A DNA stretch of 14,225 bases from CAZISM01 sp964541895. Lineage in GTDB: Bacteria; Zhuqueibacterota; Zhuqueibacteria; Residuimicrobiales; Residuimicrobiaceae. Under the pieces are notes generated by a model. The model searched no databases. It was not told where the DNA came from and was given only the letters and a program-made list of their open reading frames with translations. Positions 9,601 to 14,225 of this stretch are shown one piece after another; position 1 is the stretch's first letter; each line of letters opens with the position of its first letter. Position numbers and translations under genes: made by a program. The DNA lies in the NCBI GenBank assembly GCA_964541895.1, contig CAZISM010000131.1:1-14225 (forward strand), given 5' to 3'.

Positions 9601-10106
9601 TCCGCGGGTGGCAAAAGAACAAGAAAGATTATGCGTTTGCCCGTCTGCTCTGCAGAGCTCGATATTACCCCGGCACGCCGCGAGGCGTGACGCGGATGTG
9701 GTTTAATATGTATGCGACGACACCCGGCTCACAACAGGGACAGAACGAGCGCAAGGACGGGTTGGCCAAAAATCCGCGTACCCAGTATCAGGCCATGTTC
9801 CGCAGCGGCAGTCATCAATCGGCCACGCGCGGCTGGCTGAAACCGACCTTGATGACCGACTCTCTGGTTCGAAAATCCATGTTTGGGCAGTCGATCGGCA
9901 AAGGATTTCTGCCCGATGTCCATTGCCCAACCGGTGCGCCGAGAGAGTCGTTCGTCAAAATAACGCGCGCCGAAGGAGGCGGACTGGACGGCAAAGCCCT
10001 GTGGAGGCCGGCCGCGCTGGGCATTCGGCCCCACTATGAATCCAGAAGTATGAACGAATACATCGCCGGTCATTTTGTGTCCGCCGAAACAAATGAGGAA
10101 TTCTGA
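6654..10106 (+). CDS. Type II DMSO-reductase-family molybdoenzyme, catalytic alpha subunit
   Basis: This 1150-residue subunit would bind Mo-bis-MGD and one Fe-S cluster (FS0). It starts with a Tat signal, SRRNFLN at 6-12, so it is exported folded to the periplasmic side, unlike cytoplasmic NarGHI. The segment HTDLPPGHP (270-278) aligns with the NarG stretch that supplies the molybdenum ligand, making Asp272 the likely ligand; this marks the type II clade (nitrate, selenate, chlorate, perchlorate reductases, dimethylsulfide and ethylbenzene dehydrogenases, nitrite oxidoreductase). The FS0 region has Cys65, Cys73 and Cys113, with Asp69 where NarG has its first cysteine and Cys65 in place of its histidine. 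It has no in-frame Sec codon. The substrate is not determined; the CxPNDTHxC-type N-terminus looks nearer the periplasmic selenate/perchlorate/ethylbenzene group than NarG (recall-based). The beta gene follows after 2 bases. Confidence 0.93.
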   Translation: MSQSLSRRNFLNAIRKAGFGALASSASLSWGLESVSNPLATYPDRNWERVYRDLWNYDEKFTFLCAPNDTHNCLLHGYVRSGVVTRIGPTMRYGDATDLAGNKTSHRWDPRICQKGLALTRRFYGDRRINQCMVRKGFKRWIEEGFPRQQDGSPSADYFQRARDEWERISHEEAATLAAKTLKNIAETYSGEKGRERLLAQHYDPETVAATKGVGTQVLKFRGGMPLLGITRVFGFYRMANSMALLDHHIRQVPAEQALGARGFDNYSWHTDLPPGHPMVTGQQTVEFDLNAVEYCESVIVWGMNWITTKMPDAHWLTEARLKGTRVVVIACEYSATASKGDTVLVVRPGTTPALALGLCHVIMKEQLYDREYLERWTDLPLLVRMDTLKRLKAEEVFGGRPADLSNQTRVLKTGEKEPPPGTHQDMLISADLRDEWGDGVWWDSAANRPRAITRDHVGEHSDIHHPLLKGEVNVTLVDGSPVRCRPIYDLIEEYADHFDPATVEELTWAPAAAVIDLARHIAKSPGTTLFAVGMGPNQFFNNDNKDRDIFLLAALTGNVGKIGGNVGSYAGNYRVSLFNGSPQYINENPFDIELDPSRPARTRQYWVPESAHYYNHEDHPLRVGRKLLTGSSHMPAPTKSLWFANANSILGNVKWHYNTVVNVLPRIEMIAVNEWWWSTSCEWADLVFGVDSWAELKHPDMTASVTNPFLQIFPRTPLKRIFNTLGDIEVLALTADKLAELTGDARFRDYWKFVREHTTSVYLQRILNTSTNTKGYRIDDLEERAQAGIPALLNSRTTPKTVGYEQVIDSRPWYTKSGRLEFYRDEDEFIAAGENLPVHREPVDSTFYEPNVIVAPKHEAIRAEGPEIYGVSRDDLSCEVRCGRNVVKTWQETRVSSHPLMKQGFRFIFHTPKYRHGSHTTPIDTDMIAVLFGPFGDLHRHDRRSPFVTEGYVDINPADGRELQVEDGDYVWIDPDPEDRPFRGWQKNKKDYAFARLLCRARYYPGTPRGVTRMWFNMYATTPGSQQGQNERKDGLAKNPRTQYQAMFRSGSHQSATRGWLKPTLMTDSLVRKSMFGQSIGKGFLPDVHCPTGAPRESFVKITRAEGGGLDGKALWRPAALGIRPHYESRSMNEYIAGHFVSAETNEEF

Positions 10107-10108
10107 AT

Positions 10109-11236
<1,128 letters not shown>

Positions 11237-11249
11237 GGAAGGAGTCGAG

Positions 11250-12116
11250 ATGCGAAACAGATCACGTATGTACTGCACAGGCTTTCTTTTTTTTTGCGGA
11301 CTCTGGGCCGGTTGTGGGCCAACAGCAAAAATAGAGAGCACGGAAATCACCTTATTGAGGTCTCCCGTCCTCCCGCGGGATCCTACAGATCCGCAGTGGG
11401 AGAAGATGCCGTCCTTTACGGCCAAGCTGTTATTGCAGGATTTGGTGGAACCGCGGCTGCTTGATCCGTCCACGGCTGCCGTTTCCGTCAAGGGGGTCAC
11501 CAATGGTGTGGATATGATGTTTCGATTGCAGTGGGCCGATTCCACGATGGACGATCGATCCGCGATCGAGGCATTCAGCGACGCCTGCGCCATCCAGTTT
11601 CTCAATGAGCAGGCGAACGATTTGCCGGCTCCGCAGATGGGAGAGGACGGCCGATCAGTGGAAATCACCTATTGGAATGCCTGCTGGCAGGCGATAGTCA
11701 ATGGACGTGGCGATTCGTTGCGGGCACTCTATCCTAACTCCGCCATCGATCACTACCCGTTCCAGACCAGAGCGCTGGCTCCCGGTTCGGCCGAAAAGCA
11801 ACAGATGGCGATGCGTTATGCCCCGGCGCGCGCGCTGGGAAATGACATGGGCGGACCACGGCAACAACCTGTCCAGGACCTGGTGGCAGAAGGACCAGGC
11901 AGCCTCAGGCCCGCTTCACTCCGGCTGTCACAGGGAACGGGCAGTCGCTCAGCAGAGGGGTGGATGGTGGTGATCAGCCGGCCGCTAACTGCGAGCTTGA
12001 AAAAGGGGGGACGTTCCCATATCGCGTTGGCGATTTGGGACGGACATCGGCGCGAAGTCGGTGCGCGCAAAATGCGTACCGGATGGATTCCAACCCTGAT
12101 AAAGGAAGGCCTATGA
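11250..12116 (+). CDS. Ethylbenzene dehydrogenase-type heme b gamma subunit, predicted lipoprotein
   Basis: This 288-residue protein resembles the gamma subunits EbdC, DdhC, SerC and PcrC-like partners of type II enzymes, which in the EbdC group hold one heme b with Met and Lys axial ligands. Visible family traits are RLQWADSTMDD (92-102), DACAIQF (111-117), a Met in PQMGE (Met130, likely ligand) and a C-terminal GWMVVISRPL strand (237-246). The Lys ligand cannot be assigned by eye. The N-terminus is basic, then hydrophobic, ending in LWAGC (18-22): a lipobox-like site with Cys22 as the lipidated residue, though Trp at -3 is unusual. The family's usual signal is of the soluble secreted type, so lipid anchoring would tie the enzyme to the membrane (inference). 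I chose the ATG at 11250 because of GAGGAAGGAG just upstream; the frame is open further upstream, inside the beta gene. Confidence 0.85.
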   Translation: MRNRSRMYCTGFLFFCGLWAGCGPTAKIESTEITLLRSPVLPRDPTDPQWEKMPSFTAKLLLQDLVEPRLLDPSTAAVSVKGVTNGVDMMFRLQWADSTMDDRSAIEAFSDACAIQFLNEQANDLPAPQMGEDGRSVEITYWNACWQAIVNGRGDSLRALYPNSAIDHYPFQTRALAPGSAEKQQMAMRYAPARALGNDMGGPRQQPVQDLVAEGPGSLRPASLRLSQGTGSRSAEGWMVVISRPLTASLKKGGRSHIALAIWDGHRREVGARKMRTGWIPTLIKEGL

Positions 12117-12685
12117 ATCACTGTATTTGTTCAATTCTGCACGAGTCGTCGGAATGGCGCCTGATCGCCCTGTTGCTGGAGTGTCCCAGCGAAGAATGGC
12201 GGGTACAGTTAAAATCATTATCCGAGCAGATCGATCACCCTCGCCTGAAGCAAGTGGCAGCGTCCGCGTTACAGGAAGCGACACGCTCTTTCTATCACAC
12301 CACCTTCGGCCCGGGCGGTCCGGCAGCAGCCCGGGAGGTGAGCTATCTGCAGTCGATTCAACCGGGCCTCCTCCTGCATGAACTGCAGGAATTCTACAAA
12401 GCGTTTGCCTATGAATACAATCTTGAGGAACCGCCCGACCATATCGCGGTCGAGTTCGGATTTATGAGCTATTTGAAATTGAAGCAAGCTTTTGCCCTAT
12501 CCAATGGTTGGAGAGAACAGGCGGAGGTCTCGGCACAGGCCGGGCAGCAATTCCTGCAGCGGCATCTGCGACCTCTGGGTTCGGCCCTGGCGGCTAACCT
12601 GGAGCACTCGGAGGTGGAATATCTGAGAGGGACGGCGCAATGTATTTCGGATCGCCTGGCTCAAGCGGGACCGGATGAGTATTGA
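12113..12685 (+). CDS. TorD/NarJ-family molybdoenzyme assembly chaperone
   Basis: This 190-residue, mostly alpha-helical cytoplasmic protein is of the usual length for the TorD/DmsD/NarJ family. The motif EPPDHIAVEFGFMSYL at 106-121 is the family hallmark. Such chaperones bind the Tat signal or N-terminus of their catalytic subunit and hold it until the molybdenum cofactor and Fe-S cluster are inserted; here the client is very probably the alpha subunit encoded three genes upstream. The ATG at 12113 overlaps the gamma stop (ATGA) and has AAAGGAAGG upstream, favouring it over the open frame further upstream inside the gamma gene. It is the last gene of the operon. The next gene converges after 30 bases, in which I see no clear terminator. 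Confidence 0.92.
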   Translation: MNHCICSILHESSEWRLIALLLECPSEEWRVQLKSLSEQIDHPRLKQVAASALQEATRSFYHTTFGPGGPAAAREVSYLQSIQPGLLLHELQEFYKAFAYEYNLEEPPDHIAVEFGFMSYLKLKQAFALSNGWREQAEVSAQAGQQFLQRHLRPLGSALAANLEHSEVEYLRGTAQCISDRLAQAGPDEY

Positions 12686-12715
12686 GGCTGGAAGGCGTGT
12701 TGGCTCTGCCGCCGG

Positions 12716-13384
12716 TCAGATGCTCATAAGATAGTCGTTCTGGCGCAGCCATAGATTATGCCGTTTATAATCCGGCATGATGGCCGCGACCCTGTGCCAG
12801 AATTTCGGCGAATGGTTTTTTATGGCGGTGTGCACGAGTTCGTGGACGACAACATAATCGAGCACCTCCAGCGGCGCCATCACCAGCCGCCAGCTGAACT
12901 GCAGCGAATTGGTGGGCCCGCACGAGCCCCAGCGACCTGTGGCATTGGTGATGCGCACCCGTGCAAAGGGCAGCCCGGTCAATCCGGACCAATAGAGGAC
13001 GCGATTGGCGATGATGCTTTTAGCTTCGCACCTGAGCCAGTACTGCAGGACCGGCCCGGGCCGCGGGCTGTATCGTTCCGGAAACCAGAGGGTGGTCTCC
13101 CGCACGCGAATGTGCAGGGTTTCGTTCGCCACCACGGTCAACATCCGTCCCAGATAGGGGATGGAGCCGCCGGGTGCAAAGCGGATCTCGGCAACGGCTC
13201 GCTGGCGCTGTTCAAACTGCTTCTTCTTTTCCTCGATCCATTTCTGCTTCTTTTTCACCAGTTCAGCAATATGAGCGTCGCTGGTGCGCAGCGGTGCACG
13301 AATGACAAGGCGGCCGTCCCGCGTCAGAACCAGGCTGATGGTTTTGCGTCGACTTTTTATGATTTCATCGATAAGCGCCATCAT
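12716..13384 (-). CDS. YgjP/DUF45-family zinc metallopeptidase-like protein
   Basis: This 222-residue cytoplasmic protein belongs to the YgjP (DUF45, M48-like) family. The zinc site is HELVH at 181-185 with a further His191 in NHSPKFW. The preceding RWGSCGPTNSLQFSWRL (151-167) and LDYVVVHE (175-182) are hallmarks of the family. An Arg-Lys-rich helical part (about 41-62) is typical of the N-terminal half. The substrate is unknown; gluzincin peptidase activity is assumed from the motif. The start is one of two adjacent ATG codons (13384 or 13381). It overlaps the end of the upstream minus-strand gene by 20 bases, so the two are probably co-transcribed. It converges on the respiratory operon, and nothing suggests a functional link with it. 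Confidence 0.9.
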   Translation of the reverse strand: MMALIDEIIKSRRKTISLVLTRDGRLVIRAPLRTSDAHIAELVKKKQKWIEEKKKQFEQRQRAVAEIRFAPGGSIPYLGRMLTVVANETLHIRVRETTLWFPERYSPRPGPVLQYWLRCEAKSIIANRVLYWSGLTGLPFARVRITNATGRWGSCGPTNSLQFSWRLVMAPLEVLDYVVVHELVHTAIKNHSPKFWHRVAAIMPDYKRHNLWLRQNDYLMSI

Positions 13385-13982
13385 GCTCTTCCGTCAGGCT
13401 GTCAGGAGTGCGATACACCGATGCGGCGATGAGCCATTGTGCCATGTAATAGGTGCCGAGGATCCATACCCCGGCCTGGTCGATGCGGGCGTGGAATTTG
13501 TTGAGCGCCAGAATGGAATCAGAGGCGACGAACAGCAGGGCGCCGCCGGCCGCCATCCAGGCGCCGGTGCCGCGAAGTGTCAACGCCCGCATAAATGCCT
13601 GATGCGCCATCATGGTGATGACGAGCAGATAGAGCAGGATCGGCACGAACAGGCCATGGGATAGACCCGGCTGAATTCGGGCAAAAACGAACACGCCTGG
13701 CAACAGCCAGAGCGGGGAGGAGAGGTGCCAGGTGAGCCGGGAATCTGTAAAAAAAGCGGCGAGATAACAGAGATGCGCCAGCAGAAAGGCGGCCAGACCG
13801 GCCAGAAACAGCTGGTGCGGCAGCATCAAAAAGATATCGCCGGCCAGAGAACAGAGCAGGCCCAGGACCAGGTACTTTTTGTACCTCGCAGCCCCGGCGG
13901 CCGCAGCAGTGGCTGCCAGCAGGCAGAGCAAAAGGGTGGTCAGGGGCTTGAAGGCATAGGTTCGCCACCACCAGTCCGCCAT
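13365..13982 (-). CDS. YhhN-family membrane protein (lysoplasmalogenase family), start uncertain
   Basis: From the first ATG this is a 205-residue polytopic membrane protein with several hydrophobic helices. Family landmarks are FKPLTTLLL near residue 11, LCSLAGDIFLML (43-54), and SDSILALNKF followed by TYYMAQWLIAAS near the C-terminus. YhhN/TMEM86 proteins hydrolyse the vinyl-ether bond of lysoplasmalogen in the characterised eukaryotic member; bacterial members are mostly uncharacterised. The ATG at 13982 lacks a good ribosome-binding site. The frame remains open upstream to TAA at 14073-14075, and the extra 30 codons encode a hydrophobic stretch (HAAIFVCAVIAVAG) resembling the first transmembrane helix of homologues. 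The extension has no ATG, GTG or TTG; ATT at 14072 with AGG 7 bases before it is a candidate non-standard start. The 3' end overlaps the YgjP-like gene. Confidence 0.82.
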   Translation of the reverse strand: MADWWWRTYAFKPLTTLLLCLLAATAAAAGAARYKKYLVLGLLCSLAGDIFLMLPHQLFLAGLAAFLLAHLCYLAAFFTDSRLTWHLSSPLWLLPGVFVFARIQPGLSHGLFVPILLYLLVITMMAHQAFMRALTLRGTGAWMAAGGALLFVASDSILALNKFHARIDQAGVWILGTYYMAQWLIAASVYRTPDSLTEEHDGAYR

Positions 13983-14149
13983 AATATGGCGGCCGGCTAC
14001 AGCGATGACGGCACAGACGAATATCGCGGCGTGAAGAGGCCACTGTCTGGAAAATCGGGCTGGTATCGTAATTTAAGTACCTATAACAATGAGCAGATGG
14101 TTTGTTGTTTTGAGCGTGCTGCGAAGCGGCGGCCCTGACCCCGGCGGGA

Positions 14150-14225
14150 CTAGAACGCCAAACCGGCCAAAGCCTCCTCGGCCCACTCTTTGCTTATTTC
14201 AGTCTGGTTGATGACCGTATACCAG
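14150..14225 (-). CDS. C-terminal end of an unidentified protein (partial, cut by window edge)
   Basis: On the minus strand 24 codons are open from the right edge to TAG at 14150-14152. The peptide ends in TEISKEWAEEALAGLAF, an amphipathic helical pattern that looks like real protein, but I cannot name the family. About 75 bases separate its stop from the extended YhhN-family frame, so it may belong to the same minus-strand transcription unit. No terminator is obvious in the gap. Confidence 0.5.
   Translation of the reverse strand, partial: WYTVINQTEISKEWAEEALAGLAF

Noticed and set aside
12758..13432. Plus-strand open frame (224 codons) opposite the YgjP-like gene
   Set aside because: The minus strand carries the HExxH motif and other family signatures, while the plus-strand translation has none.

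Overview
The window looks like a chromosomal segment from a Gram-negative-type bacterium with anaerobic or facultative respiration. The signs are twin-arginine (Tat) export signals, a lipoprotein signal, periplasmic c-type cytochromes and a GC-rich coding style. I cannot assign a phylum from the sequence alone. No tRNA, rRNA, CRISPR array, insertion sequence or phage gene is visible.

Layout. Positions 1-74 hold the last codons of an unidentified plus-strand gene. A 473-base non-coding stretch (75-547) follows. It carries a near-consensus sigma-70 promoter (TTGACA, 17-base spacer, TATTAT), an inverted repeat at the predicted start of transcription and a long 5' leader. Nine plus-strand genes then run head to tail from 548 to 12685 with very short gaps or 4-base ATGA overlaps: an Rrf2-family regulator; a GltD-like FAD/NAD(P) flavoprotein with a C-terminal double [4Fe-4S] domain; a Rieske protein; a b6f-like cytochrome b; a membrane-anchored heptaheme cytochrome c; and the alpha, beta and gamma subunits plus a TorD/NarJ-type chaperone of a type II DMSO-reductase-family molybdoenzyme. 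Convergent to this operon, after only 30 bases, lies a minus-strand pair: a YgjP/DUF45 zinc metallopeptidase-like protein and a YhhN-family membrane protein (lysoplasmalogenase family). The C-terminal codons of a further unidentified minus-strand gene reach the right edge.

How the genes may work together (inference). The Rieske protein and cytochrome b would form a quinol-oxidising bc-type core. The heptaheme protein would be its dedicated electron carrier, replacing cytochrome c1/f. The alpha-beta-gamma molybdoenzyme has no NarI-like membrane quinol subunit, so it would exchange electrons with the bc core through the heptaheme protein and the heme b-type gamma subunit. The flavoprotein would connect the cytoplasmic NAD(P)H or ferredoxin pool to the complex. 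The operon therefore looks like a self-contained respiratory chain from a cytoplasmic electron carrier and the quinone pool to a periplasmic molybdoenzyme. It could run as a reductase of an oxyanion such as nitrate, selenate or (per)chlorate, or in reverse as a substrate dehydrogenase. The substrate cannot be read from the sequence.
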